Shown one piece after another: positions 7,801-14,925 of a DNA stretch of 29,220 nucleotides (positions are counted from its first letter, which is position 1; every line of letters starts with the position of its first letter). Both the position numbers and the translations under genes were made by a program. A model generated the notes under the pieces. That model was given only the letters and a program-made list of their open reading frames with translations. It ran no database searches and was not told the origin of the DNA. Source of the stretch: a virus; the IMG/VR virus record IMGVR_UViG_3300009610_000069, positions 1 through 29,220 of that record; one strand, written 5' to 3'.

Positions 7801-9779
7801 CTCTGTACAACGTAGCGCCCGTCGAGAAGGTTAATCCTGTTACTGCTCTCAATAGAGGACTAAAGCGTGCTGTCGAAAGCACTTTCATGGATGACTATAA
7901 GATCTTCTCTGTTGAACACTGGATCAAAGAAGCTACTCCATACCTTAAAGCTACACCTGAAGAACTCAGGGATGCTCCTTTCTATTACTTCCATCATCCT
8001 GAGTGGAAGGCGGGGAGGAATCCTGAAGACCTAATGAGGAAGAATAACTTAGAAACAGTTAACTTCCAGATCAAACAGTTCATAGGTGTACAGAATGAAG
8101 CGGAGACTTTCCTACATGCGTGGGCGCAGAAGTTAGCGGATGTTACGTATGAGAAGGGTGGTAAATATCCCCTAGTGCCTGCAGCCCTACTCCCTAAGCT
8201 CCGAGATCCCTTCAGTTTTGTGAGATCTATTACCTTCGATGCTAAGCTGGGGGTGTTTGCTCTACCGCAGCTAATGGTCCAAGCACAAACCTTCTCAGCC
8301 ATATTTGGAATAGCGGGCGCTAAGATGGCAGCCCCTGGGTCCAGAGCGGCTATGCTACATCAGTGGTCCAGGGTTAACAGGAATCCTGAGATCATAGATC
8401 ACCTCGACAAATTAGCTTCCGAAGGAAAGATATTCGCTCCCGGTTGGATGGGGACAGCAACATTTAAGCCTGGTCAGTGGAAGGAAGCATATAATCTTCT
8501 GAAGAGTACTGGTTTTGCTAACGTAGCTGGTGAGCATGTCTTCTTAGACAATCCTATGCAGAAGAACTTCGTCTCCCATGGTGGGAGTAAGTTCTTACAG
8601 TGGGGTAGACTTCCGTTCACAGAAGGCGAGCGTAGTGTTCGTCTAGGTGCTTGGTATACATCCTACCTAGAGCACAGAGCTAAGAATCCTACTGGTCGTA
8701 TTACAGATGCAGATAAGGCTGCAATCCTAGATAGAGCTGATCTTCTCTCAATCAATATGTCTAGAGCTTCTGCGTCTAAAGCGCAGACGGGTGTCTGGTC
8801 TATTCCTATTCAGTTCTTGTCTTATCAATTACGTATGGCTGAACTAATGTTCAGTAAGCGTCTGACTTCTCTAGAGAGAGGTAGGCTTATCCTAACCAAC
8901 GCTGCGCTTTATGGGGTACCTGGTGCTATGGGACTAACTGGTCTGCCTATTGGCGACTGGTATCAAAGACAAGCACTTTCGGAAGGATATGTCGTAGGAC
9001 AAGATTATGCTCAATCTGCTTTCAACGAAGGCATACCGTCTATGTTGTTAGCGCTGACTACAGGCAACTGGTATAACATAAACGAACGTTTCGGAGTTCA
9101 AGGCTTTGATCCCATCAAGCAAGCATTAACGTCTGATCGTACTATCTGGGATATCCTAGGTGGTGCTGCGTTCAGCACTGGGGCAAATACCATAGCTAAC
9201 TTCAATGGGTTCTATAGAACTATGATTGGCTTCATCAGAGGGGATGAACATCCTCTTAAGATGGAAGACTTCACAGATATGTTTAAGGAAGTATCTTCTA
9301 TTAGTAATACAGCTAAATTCATAGCAGCCATTAATACTGGCAGAGTGGTGTCTAGGAAGGAAGCTTTCTTAACACCTCCCGACAGTGTGAGTACAGGCAA
9401 TGCTATTTGGATGTATTTCTCTGGCTTGTCTCCTAGAGGTGTTACGACAATGAACCAACAGGCTCTCAACAGAGAGCAGGAAAAAGAAGTTGCAGCCAAA
9501 GGTCTACAGATCTTCGTTAAAGAGTTTAGACGTGGACTGAATGCAAATAGTCCTGAGGAAGGTGTGGCTTTCTTCAAGAGAGGCTTCACAGCTCTTAAGA
9601 TGCTTGGCTATCCAGAAGAAGACTATGGTAAAGCTGTATCAATCGCTGCTGAAGGAAATGAATCTCTAATTGAGAGTATCAATTGGGATTACTACACGAA
9701 GAAGGTTCCTGAGACTCGTAAGCCTGCCGCTGAGAAGGGACTCGTAGAATCTTTGAAACAACAACAAGGTAATAAATAA
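4809..9779 (+). CDS. Giant internal virion (ejection) protein, gp16-like, 1656 aa
   Basis: AGGA lies 8 nt before ATG 4809, inside the end of the gp14-like gene. The protein is the largest in the window and mostly helical and charged. It has hydrophobic patches near residues 270-300 (VFTPLILTGVGTAASFAKG) and in the C-terminal third (about 1130-1330), where segments such as FALPQLMVQAQTFSAIFGIA and LILTNAALYGVPGAMGLTGL look membrane-active. T7 gp16, of similar size, carries a lytic transglycosylase domain at its N-terminus. I see no such motif here. The role, helping to form the trans-envelope conduit that moves DNA into the cell, is inferred from size, composition and position between the gp14-like and gp15-like genes. 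Confidence 0.78.
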   Translation: MVENVPLTLNTAVPVEEPILSLTPSTYDVPLPPEVAQQRAYKTSVGLDTAGKSYEQVYGELLRGNEKKLRLELATKLDYEKQLHAQRVIGEVSNRIKRPLTLEDLQFIQDRIINKPSDPGSVIEEEYAKKHISALDSVSFMSDSIMPDARRDIPKRTEEDMLRGQMAKAKQEFAITHVQNSRSAVERQGTPGWLLDQALMLSQIYTEGKLRGQVKDTGFFAGGFLGENLDRQAIKLLQLPWDQYKAEFNRIMDGLNKTNPTAAVKFANAVVGLSTSDKFLDNVFTPLILTGVGTAASFAKGVRTARDTTALTKQIDKAIKDMVVPERPTYGAGIDAIVKPGAGIDGIYSKAATLEAAGDIKEAAIAAASDGVVKTLKGTVNPLTEARDAMHAVFSGAADSIKANPGRFRQEFVNRLVEQYSTAKEALIAGLADIAKVERLPAIFKVEQNIRAIAERMGAEYPGLKNTIIDIPTPYKDSSSNNYFVDIHFGQSGAKLFSNPKTAETFANMHGLKGTIVEQKGLGFYIKVTNPLRETDNVIRDALVATAESKTPDSWLNAWSNRLGRYRTPEDTVSLEQRLNRKVATYAPSELTKIIEESVKDIQTLRGWRPSFLPQKQKWKEWSDVVDEAREVIGPDGVKRLPTSPGEFSDLYQRVKQRLPDEQEVAAYFAYKRGEEIKEVLRVRNAYSNLNRIGAKSWTIQIPDLARESAKIIPMKEATVIATRLEKLPTSSDSMIISRVGQDLRIVDSGELRGAFRTKLEKDIAEGRATVLQVTNPGDRLLADLHPKIGDARVRYIVTDVANSRVLSWNDIKLPKTVDHDYDWTIKQARVSFDSVTRRHIYEDDTSIAHFNLGAMGRDVAQRLDKVRLLIKEGKLAEARAANPLPKDFDEVHSWFVGKEVPSPSYRAFVDSGEREIGQAPLPKPTFTAAKLSLDEPIQLVPRNKTIGDLDNALKLRYEGRDKGFRDGTIEGYGRHFAGERDPGDLFTLKNEGTAHNPLYNVAPVEKVNPVTALNRGLKRAVESTFMDDYKIFSVEHWIKEATPYLKATPEELRDAPFYYFHHPEWKAGRNPEDLMRKNNLETVNFQIKQFIGVQNEAETFLHAWAQKLADVTYEKGGKYPLVPAALLPKLRDPFSFVRSITFDAKLGVFALPQLMVQAQTFSAIFGIAGAKMAAPGSRAAMLHQWSRVNRNPEIIDHLDKLASEGKIFAPGWMGTATFKPGQWKEAYNLLKSTGFANVAGEHVFLDNPMQKNFVSHGGSKFLQWGRLPFTEGERSVRLGAWYTSYLEHRAKNPTGRITDADKAAILDRADLLSINMSRASASKAQTGVWSIPIQFLSYQLRMAELMFSKRLTSLERGRLILTNAALYGVPGAMGLTGLPIGDWYQRQALSEGYVVGQDYAQSAFNEGIPSMLLALTTGNWYNINERFGVQGFDPIKQALTSDRTIWDILGGAAFSTGANTIANFNGFYRTMIGFIRGDEHPLKMEDFTDMFKEVSSISNTAKFIAAINTGRVVSRKEAFLTPPDSVSTGNAIWMYFSGLSPRGVTTMNQQALNREQEKEVAAKGLQIFVKEFRRGLNANSPEEGVAFFKRGFTALKMLGYPEEDYGKAVSIAAEGNESLIESINWDYYTKKVPETRKPAAEKGLVESLKQQQGNK

Positions 9780-11875
9780 TGGCAGTTTTTAATCCTCCTG
9801 TAAAAGATTTAGAGGAAAGACAATATTTAGGTCTATCTAAACCTATTGATGTTGGTCAACAGAAGAGTCTTGTAAGTGCATCCCTGGCAGGAGCTGGAGA
9901 AATATTCAGTGCTGTTGTTAAAGGTGCTGACGAATATGTTAAGCAGAAGGCTAGTGAAGATGTTCGTAATGAGATCGTTCCTGAACAGACCGCATATACC
10001 CAAGATCTAGAAGGAACTGACAAGTATGTCCGGGCTGTTGCGGGTACCAAATCTACTACAGCCGACTCATTAACAACTCCTCCTGAAGAATTACCTAGAG
10101 ATATTAAGAATCTACCACAGACCTTACAGACCTTTGCCAGTGCCAGAGCTTCTGGTAAGCTCTCTGAGACTGACTACTTCGGTAGGTTAAATGCTCTGGC
10201 TAAGGACATACGTTCTAGATACCCTGCTGGTTACCGAGAATACATTGACGATAGGGTTAAGGAGATCACAGGCGTAGATCCTGCTAATGCCTATATCAAA
10301 TCTATGATTGCTGACATCAACAGCTTCATCACTTCTGGCCAAGAAGATAAGAAGCATATCCGTAATCTAATAGATAAGAACTTAAAATACCCTGGCATGG
10401 CTGGTGAAAATGGCATAGCTGCCCGTTGGGAAAAGGGGCAGATTAGTGGCAATGATGTTCGTTCCTTTATCGGTAAGTTTGAGATGCAAGAGCGTCAAGA
10501 CGAACTTGATAGACAGGCTATGGATAAGACTATCAAGGGTTCTCAAGTCTCTAAGGTAGAAGCTGAGCCCATTGCTAATAGACAGGCTGTGACGGAAGCT
10601 AATAATTGGTTCTATAGAATCGAGGCTACATCTGGAACTACTGTAGCTGACCAACTAGAGAAGGTTAGAACAGGTGCTGTTCCTGGAGAACAGGCTGTAG
10701 AGTTTGGCAGACAAATTGAAGCTCAAGAAGGCAGATATCGTCAGGCTATGCAGAAGAAGTTTGCTGAAGGTGGGGAGAGGAGTATGTTTGCTACGTTAGG
10801 CACTACTGCAGCAAATAAGATTATAGATGATGGGGCTTCCGTATTTAGAATGGCCTCTGCTTCCATCTTTGATAAGAATTATGGCGCAGTCAATTTAGCT
10901 AAGCAGACTTCAGAAGCTATTACGAATGACACTACTTTAGGTTTACTTAAGCATAAAGATTTAGGCCCATTCATGCGTTCTATGGAAGCTACCAAGCAAT
11001 TTGGTGCTGGTGTATCTGAAAAGCTATTCACACAATTTCTGACGGGTCAGCCTAATCTAATTCCTGCTATGAAGGCTTGGGTTGCACAGCAGACTATGGA
11101 TCATATTAATCAACCTGCTGCAGGCAACGGTGGAACGAATACTATTCTAGATTCAGTGAATAAAGCTGTTGAAAAAGGGATACCTGTTCCCGAAGTCTTC
11201 GATCAGATGCTTAAGATTGTAGACGATCCCAACACTGGATTAACTAGTCCTAAGGTTCCTGAAGAAATGAAGATGAATATTGCTAAAGCTTTATTTGATC
11301 CTGCAAACCGTGGACTATTGTCTAAGTTTGAGAACGATAAGTATTCCCTATTCAAGCGGTTAACGTCTGATGATGTCACTAAGACTATGTGGGAGCTAGG
11401 TCAGAAGGATAAGAAGCAATGGTTGAACTATATGGACTGGGCTACACAATCCTTCGGTCAGGAGATCTTCCGGTCTTCGCTTAGAGATCTAAACGATATA
11501 CAAGTTAGATCCGGAATTGTTCTTAGATGGGATCAAGAATTCCATCAATGGGACGTATCTATGGCTCCTGTATCGCCGTCAGAAGCTGCCGGAGGGGAGA
11601 GGTATCAAGCAGTTCAAGCTTTTCCGCGCATCAAACATCAGATAGATAATCTGAATGCTGGGCTAACCTCAATGGCTAATATAGCTAAACAGGAGAATGC
11701 AGATATAGACGCTTGGCTTCTAGAGACTATGTTTACCTTTGGTTACAAGTTTGATCCTAGTAAGCCTCCGGAAGGTATTCCCGAGAATATGATTAAGTCT
11801 ATTGCTGATAAGAAGAAGCTTGAGCAGGAAGAAGAAGAGAGACGTAAGGCTCTTAAAGCAAAGGCTGCTAAGTAA
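9779..11875 (+). CDS. Internal virion protein, possibly gp15-like, 698 aa
   Basis: The start is a TAATG overlap with the giant ejection protein gene, with AAGG upstream. At 698 aa it is close to T7 gp15 (747 aa). The product is soluble, strongly helical and charged throughout, and ends in a lysine/glutamate coiled coil (KKKLEQEEEERRKALKAKAA). Such proteins form the periplasmic tube of the ejection apparatus in T7-like phages. I assign it by length, helical character and adjacency, not by a diagnostic motif. The order here (gp14-like, giant, gp15-like size) differs from T7 gp14-15-16. The next gene again starts at TAATG. Confidence 0.68.
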   Translation: MAVFNPPVKDLEERQYLGLSKPIDVGQQKSLVSASLAGAGEIFSAVVKGADEYVKQKASEDVRNEIVPEQTAYTQDLEGTDKYVRAVAGTKSTTADSLTTPPEELPRDIKNLPQTLQTFASARASGKLSETDYFGRLNALAKDIRSRYPAGYREYIDDRVKEITGVDPANAYIKSMIADINSFITSGQEDKKHIRNLIDKNLKYPGMAGENGIAARWEKGQISGNDVRSFIGKFEMQERQDELDRQAMDKTIKGSQVSKVEAEPIANRQAVTEANNWFYRIEATSGTTVADQLEKVRTGAVPGEQAVEFGRQIEAQEGRYRQAMQKKFAEGGERSMFATLGTTAANKIIDDGASVFRMASASIFDKNYGAVNLAKQTSEAITNDTTLGLLKHKDLGPFMRSMEATKQFGAGVSEKLFTQFLTGQPNLIPAMKAWVAQQTMDHINQPAAGNGGTNTILDSVNKAVEKGIPVPEVFDQMLKIVDDPNTGLTSPKVPEEMKMNIAKALFDPANRGLLSKFENDKYSLFKRLTSDDVTKTMWELGQKDKKQWLNYMDWATQSFGQEIFRSSLRDLNDIQVRSGIVLRWDQEFHQWDVSMAPVSPSEAAGGERYQAVQAFPRIKHQIDNLNAGLTSMANIAKQENADIDAWLLETMFTFGYKFDPSKPPEGIPENMIKSIADKKKLEQEEEERRKALKAKAAK

Positions 11876-12279
11876 TGGGTATTACCACTAGCGATGGGAA
11901 GTTCTTCGAAGATCGCTTCGACTATGCTTTAGATAATATATCCAGAGGGCCTGCTCCCCCTGTAAACCCTCCGCCTATCTCTTCTCCGCCCACGCAGCCT
12001 AAAGAATGGCCTCCAGCGCCTCTGACTGAGGAAGTTCCTTCCTTAACAGGACGACAGTATGCTCAGTTTGAGGATAAACCTTCAGATATAGTCAGGGAAG
12101 GATTCTCAGACGTTCGTCAAGGTTTAACCTCTAAAGGTGAGTCTATGGCAACAGATGCTTTGCCCATACCTAGATTGTTTGATAAGACTAGACGTAGGAA
12201 AGATGACATTGAGTTTCGTAGAGATATTGATGAGTATAAGAAACCCAGACGTGGCGGTGGACTGGGTACAGATTCTTAA
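11875..12279 (+). CDS. Proline-rich virion-region protein of unknown function, 134 aa
   Basis: TAATG overlap with the upstream gene. Residues 25-60 are dominated by proline and serine (PAPPVNPPPISSPPTQP) and look unstructured. The C-terminal half is highly charged with Arg/Lys/Asp (RRKDDIEFRRDIDEYKKPRR) and ends in a glycine-rich tail. No membrane span, signal or enzyme motif is visible. Such linkers are common in small virion or scaffold-like proteins, and the place at the end of the ejection-protein run suggests a packaged or assembly factor. I do not recognise the family. Confidence 0.7.
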   Translation: MGITTSDGKFFEDRFDYALDNISRGPAPPVNPPPISSPPTQPKEWPPAPLTEEVPSLTGRQYAQFEDKPSDIVREGFSDVRQGLTSKGESMATDALPIPRLFDKTRRRKDDIEFRRDIDEYKKPRRGGGLGTDS

Positions 12280-12288
12280 GGAGAAGAA

Positions 12289-13005
12289 ATGAATTGGTTT
12301 GCTAAAATGTTTACATCGGAGGATCCACCCTCCACCCCTAATAGAATGCCTCTCATTGCCACAGAGAAGCCCGCTGGTGAGTTTAAATTAGATTTAGGTA
12401 GTAGGGTAGCCACCGTAATGAACCTTTATGGTTATGAGTACTCTACTAAGCCTGGTGAGTGGGAAATCATATACGTAGAGGGTATAAATACGGATGGCGT
12501 ATTGAATGATGATGCGCCTAATAAGTTCAATGATGTACGTATGGTTATGTCTTTTGCAGAGGAAAAACCTATCATAAAGGGCATTTGGCAGGCTACTACA
12601 GAGCCTGGTAAGCTGTATACCGTTAGACCTGTTAACCATAAAGGTGCTGCTCGCATTAAGTTTGGACAGTATGAGGCATGGCAAGTAGGGATGCATAGAG
12701 GGAATCACGAAGCTCTAGTACAGACGGGAGGCCCAGTCACCGTGTGCAGAGATCTGAATAAGGATTACGAACGTGAGGGTGACAAGGAAGACACAGGATA
12801 TTTTGGTATTAATCAGCATAGGGGTTATGACTCTGCTTCTGATGATATTGGTTCTGCTTCTGCAGGTTGCTTTGTAGGAAGGACTAAGAAGGGTCATAGA
12901 GAATTTATGGTTCTAGTGAAGTCTGACTCTAGGTATAAGTCTGATCCTAAGTTCATATTTAGAACTACAATACTAGATGGTAGAGACGTAGATGACGTGG
13001 TTTGA
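12289..13005 (+). CDS. L,D-transpeptidase-fold (YkuD-like) protein, 238 aa
   Basis: An AAGGAG ribosome site lies 7 nt before ATG 12289. The C-terminal part holds GYFGINQHRGYDSASDDIG followed by SASAGC, with His177 and Cys194. HxG...S.GC is the catalytic signature of L,D-transpeptidase/carboxypeptidase domains, whose Cys attacks meso-diaminopimelate cross-links in peptidoglycan. The upstream part, with MHRGNHEALVQTGGPVTVCR, would build the beta sandwich. No signal peptide is seen, which fits delivery from the virion or from the cytoplasm after membrane permeabilisation. It lies at the end of the ejection-protein block, so it could open or remodel the wall during DNA entry, or act in lysis. The enzymatic class is likely; substrate and timing are inferred. 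Confidence 0.68.
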   Translation: MNWFAKMFTSEDPPSTPNRMPLIATEKPAGEFKLDLGSRVATVMNLYGYEYSTKPGEWEIIYVEGINTDGVLNDDAPNKFNDVRMVMSFAEEKPIIKGIWQATTEPGKLYTVRPVNHKGAARIKFGQYEAWQVGMHRGNHEALVQTGGPVTVCRDLNKDYEREGDKEDTGYFGINQHRGYDSASDDIGSASAGCFVGRTKKGHREFMVLVKSDSRYKSDPKFIFRTTILDGRDVDDVV

Positions 13006-13102
13006 GAAGACTGTTATGGTTTTTGGAGTAGTAGTAATCACACTTACTTGGTTGGCAGGAGGTGCCTTCCTAGTTATGTTGGCTACAGAATTATTTAAAT
13101 AA
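12992..13102 (+). CDS. Single-span membrane peptide, 36 aa
   Basis: ATG 12992 lies inside the end of the L,D-transpeptidase-like gene in a different frame (14-nt overlap) and reads to TAA 13100-13102. The peptide begins MTWFEKTVMVFGVVVITLTW, followed by LAGGAFLVML and a short ELFK tail, so it is almost entirely one membrane helix. The ribosome site is weak (GTAGAGACG), which suggests coupling to the upstream gene. It is the last gene before the convergent terminator. No family is recognised. Small single-span proteins at this place in phages can be lysis or exclusion factors, which is speculation here. Confidence 0.58.
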   Translation: MTWFEKTVMVFGVVVITLTWLAGGAFLVMLATELFK

Positions 13103-13128
13103 ACCTTAACATTTAATATAGACAATAA

Positions 13129-13166
13129 AAAACACCCCCTGAGGATTGCTCCCCAGAGGGTGTTTT
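13129..13166. terminator. Bidirectional rho-independent terminator between convergent blocks
   Basis: Arms 13129-13144 and 13151-13166 pair over 16 positions with two mismatches around a 6-nt loop (ATTGCT). The stem is flanked by AAAA on one side and TTTT on the other, so an RNA from either strand would end in a U run. It lies between the last plus-strand gene (stop 13102) and the last minus-strand gene (stop 13198), exactly where a shared terminator is expected. Confidence 0.9.
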
Positions 13167-13197
13167 CTTATGGGTAGTTGGGTCGTAATAACGACAC

Positions 13198-13647
13198 CTA
13201 GTGGAAAGTCTCCGCCTCGAACTTTTCGAGAGCAGCCAGACCCTCGGCAGGATTGCTGACTGCGATCATACGCTCAGCATCCTTCAGTGCCTTCTCCATC
13301 AGCTTCTCTGCAGCCGTGTAACCTTCTGCATCCTTAGGATGATCAGGGTCCACCCAGAGGATGTAACCGCTGACGTTGTAGACTGCGAAGGGATTATTCT
13401 GATCCGGTTCATCGACTCGCCAAGAACCGTCATCGTTGAGTCCGTGCTTCGCGAACTCGAACTTACCATCCTTGATTCGCTCCACATATTCCTTCGGAGA
13501 CATGGGAGGACACGGAGGATCCATGTGGAAGTGCTCGCGAAGCTCACTGATCTTGTTCCAGTAAGACGCATTCAGCTGGTTGCTGAGGTAGACAGCCTTA
13601 CGCTCATCGGGGGTGCTGTTGCAGTCATCGCTATAGAGATCGTACAT
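13198..13647 (-). CDS. Acidic phage protein of unknown function, 149 aa
   Basis: ATG at 13647 is preceded on the minus strand by AAAAAGGAGTCTGCC, a strong ribosome site. The product is soluble and acidic, with a Cys and Asp-rich start (MYDLYSDDCNSTPDERKAVY), an aromatic middle (VYNVSGYILWVDPDHP) and a helical C-terminus with alanine-rich turns (EKLMEKALKDAERMIAVSNP). No membrane segment or known motif is seen. It is the last gene of the minus-strand block and ends 32 nt from the convergent terminator. A hairpin just upstream (13682-13703) may separate its expression from the small-gene cluster. Confidence 0.75.
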   Translation of the reverse strand: MYDLYSDDCNSTPDERKAVYLSNQLNASYWNKISELREHFHMDPPCPPMSPKEYVERIKDGKFEFAKHGLNDDGSWRVDEPDQNNPFAVYNVSGYILWVDPDHPKDAEGYTAAEKLMEKALKDAERMIAVSNPAEGLAALEKFEAETFH

Positions 13648-13681
13648 GGCAGACTCCTTTTTGTTGTTTGTGCCATGAAAG

Positions 13682-13703
13682 AAGGGGGCCTTTCGACCCC
13701 CTT
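13682..13703 (-). terminator. Hairpin, possible weak terminator
   Basis: AAGGGGG (13682-13688) pairs with CCCCCTT (13697-13703) around an 8-nt loop. On the minus strand the stem is followed by CTTTC rather than a clean U run, so termination would be partial. It lies between the 33-aa gene and the 149-aa gene. Confidence 0.5.
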
Positions 13704-13725
13704 TGCCATCGTCATCACGATTGGA

Positions 13726-13827
13726 CTAATTAACTTTATCTGGAGCAGACTTGGCCCTTGCAATGGCCTTAAGCTCCTCAGGCGGCAGTTCTTTCTTTAC
13801 CGCCTTATCTTTAATCTTCTCTACCAT
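13726..13827 (-). CDS. Small charged protein, 33 aa
   Basis: ATG at 13827 follows GGAAAGTTG on the minus strand, with GGAAAG about 4 nt upstream, and the frame closes with TAG at 13726-13728. The peptide alternates Lys and Glu (MVEKIKDKAVKKELPPEELK) and is predicted helical. No family is recognised. A ribosome site, lysine-rich coding-like composition and a hairpin just downstream support it. It is one of a run of very small genes in the same direction. Confidence 0.5.
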   Translation of the reverse strand: MVEKIKDKAVKKELPPEELKAIARAKSAPDKVN

Positions 13828-13846
13828 CAACTTTCCTTTCTTGTTG

Positions 13847-14002
13847 TTACATATCTAAATGGTGTGTGTAGTGGTAATAATAACCCCAATTACCTTCCGA
13901 ATCATATACGATATTACCTAGACAAATTGCTATCGAAGCTAAATCTAAATTTAATAACTTACAAGATTTGCCAGTTACTGAGGCTGCACCATTATTTAGC
14001 AT
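13847..14002 (-). CDS. Small protein, 51 aa, start coupled to upstream gene
   Basis: The start codon overlaps the stop of the 84-aa gene as TAATG (start at 14002) and the frame ends with TAA at 13847-13849. The product has a weakly hydrophobic middle (LNLDLASIAICLGNIVYDS) and a Tyr/His-rich tail (WGYYYHYTHHLDM). It has no strong ribosome site of its own, so it would rely on re-initiation. No function is suggested by its sequence. It fills an otherwise empty gap exactly, which is the main support. Confidence 0.5.
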   Translation of the reverse strand: MLNNGAASVTGKSCKLLNLDLASIAICLGNIVYDSEGNWGYYYHYTHHLDM

Positions 14003-14256
14003 TATTTACGTGCAGAACCTCTAGCTTTAGTTTTAGGCTGTCTACGTCTATTAGCACTCTTACTTACCACTTTAGTGGGTACTTTGTCAAGACTACCTGT
14101 TCGATGAGAACCAAGGTGGTCTAATTCTTTATTGTCACCTTTGTGAACACGCCCTTCACGAAGGGCTTTACGTCTAGCTTTGTTACGGGCAACTCGTCTG
14201 CGCACCTGTTCAGGGCGGGCTTCATAAGCTGCCTCTTTCTTATAATTCCTTGCCAT
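14002..14256 (-). CDS. Small basic protein, degenerate HNH-like phage family, 84 aa
   Basis: The protein begins MARNYKKEAAYEARPEQVRR and continues with a very basic run (ARNKARRKALREG). It then has KGDNKELDH, a spacer, and VSKSANRRR, ending TKARGSARK. This resembles the small HNH-type proteins found in many tailed phages (MARNY...ARRK...KGD..DVDH....N..NLR..S.S.NR). In those the D-H and later Asn residues form the HNH motif. Here DH is present, but the middle Asn-rich stretch is replaced (GSHRTGSLDKVPTK), so nuclease activity is doubtful. Nucleic-acid binding is likely from the charge. It overlaps the upstream 77-aa gene by 17 nt and the downstream one at TAATG. Confidence 0.68.
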   Translation of the reverse strand: MARNYKKEAAYEARPEQVRRRVARNKARRKALREGRVHKGDNKELDHLGSHRTGSLDKVPTKVVSKSANRRRQPKTKARGSARK

Positions 14257-14473
14257 TGAATTTAATTGTATGTACCCCCTTCGTGGTTATAACTTCAACT
14301 GGTATTATCTTATCGTGAGAGACGTACCCTCCCGCGTAACCAAGACTAATACTCAGTATCTCATGGTCATGTTTGATAGCCTTAGTCGCATAGAGGAAAG
14401 AGGCTATCTGGTTTTCAATGTTACTCCAAGACAACTTACATTGGGTAGTTTCGAGCTTCTTCTTGGAGTTCAT
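14240..14473 (-). CDS. Small protein of unknown function, 77 aa
   Basis: The open frame reaches 14563, but ATG 14473 has AGGAG 8 nt upstream on the minus strand, and the longer form would lie wholly over the 57-aa gene, so 14473 is chosen. The product opens MNSKKKLETTQCKLSWSNIE, has a mixed middle (SFLYATKAIKHDHEILSISL) and a beta-like C-terminus (IPVEVITTKGVHTIKFNGKE). There is no membrane span. No family is recognised. It overlaps the previous gene by 38 nt and the next by 17 nt. Confidence 0.65.
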   Translation of the reverse strand: MNSKKKLETTQCKLSWSNIENQIASFLYATKAIKHDHEILSISLGYAGGYVSHDKIIPVEVITTKGVHTIKFNGKEL

Positions 14474-14609
14474 TTCTGGTCTCCTGGTCTTTGACCTGTT
14501 CTTTAAGTCTTCTCCGAAGTGCACTGTGTCGCCGTTGTCTTTCGGCTTCCTTCTTCTGGGCATTAACTAATCTCTCGTACCTATTGCTAGGATGTTTTAT
14601 TTTAGTCAT
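14436..14609 (-). CDS. Small coiled-coil protein, 57 aa
   Basis: ATG 14609 overlaps the TGA of the upstream zinc-ribbon ORF (ATGA) and the frame runs to TAA 14436-14438. From residue 10 on the peptide is one charged helix (RYERLVNAQKKEAERQRRHS, then RRRLKEQVKDQ), probably a coiled coil. It has no strong ribosome site, so translation is likely coupled. No function is known. Its overlap with both neighbours and its coherent helix pattern argue that it is real rather than a shadow. Confidence 0.62.
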   Translation of the reverse strand: MTKIKHPSNRYERLVNAQKKEAERQRRHSALRRRLKEQVKDQETRNELQEEARNYPM

Positions 14610-14782
14610 GAAGAATTATCTAAACGCTGTCCGTATTTGTTTCCTTCGCAGACACACAAATCTTTGTGTTGTCCGCAAGTTTGGCAGTAGAATCTAGTTC
14701 TGTAGATGTGCCAGAAGTCTCCACCTTCTTCTTCCATGATCTTAAGTATGGTGTCTATGTCCGACGATTTGAAGGGGATCAT
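14606..14782 (-). CDS. Small putative zinc-ribbon protein, 58 aa
   Basis: ATG 14782 overlaps the stop of the upstream gene (CTATGA) and the frame ends in TGA that overlaps the next ATG. The N-terminal half is helical and acidic (DIDTILKIMEEEGGDFWHIY). The C-terminal half has YCQTCGQHKDLCVCEG, a C-x2-C and C-x-C pair that could bind one zinc. Such short zinc ribbons are common in phage early regions as nucleic acid or protein binders. The specific role is not known. Confidence 0.65.
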   Translation of the reverse strand: MIPFKSSDIDTILKIMEEEGGDFWHIYRTRFYCQTCGQHKDLCVCEGNKYGQRLDNSS

Positions 14783-14925
14783 AGCGGCCTCGGTGCTGGA
14801 AGGGTTAAGAATTCTTCTTCAACCAGGAAGAGAAGTACATCTGCTTCGGTGAGTTCATTTAGTTCAAAGATTTCTTCTAGAGAATATGTTTGTAGGATAT
14901 TCTCGATAGTTTTACAGTCCTGCAA
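14779..14925 (-). CDS. Small acidic helical protein, 48 aa, probable TTG start
   Basis: The frame has no ATG or GTG upstream of its conserved-looking part; TTG at 14925 is the only usual start before an in-frame TAG. The product reads KTIENILQTYSLEEIFELNE then LTEADVLLFLVEEEF and ends LPAPRPL. The theme (…YSLEEI.E.N.LTE.DVL..LVE.GF..LP.P.PL) recurs in small phage proteins that I have seen beside replication genes. It overlaps the upstream membrane-peptide gene by 14 nt and the zinc-ribbon gene by 4 nt. The start codon is the weak point; the coding frame itself is well supported. Confidence 0.62.
   Translation of the reverse strand: MQDCKTIENILQTYSLEEIFELNELTEADVLLFLVEEEFLTLPAPRPL

Noticed and set aside
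13201-14124. 307-aa plus-strand ORF
   Set aside because: It lies antisense to the 149-, 33-, 51- and 84-aa minus-strand genes and across two hairpins, has Leu/Ile/Arg-rich shadow composition and no good start. The minus genes have ribosome sites.
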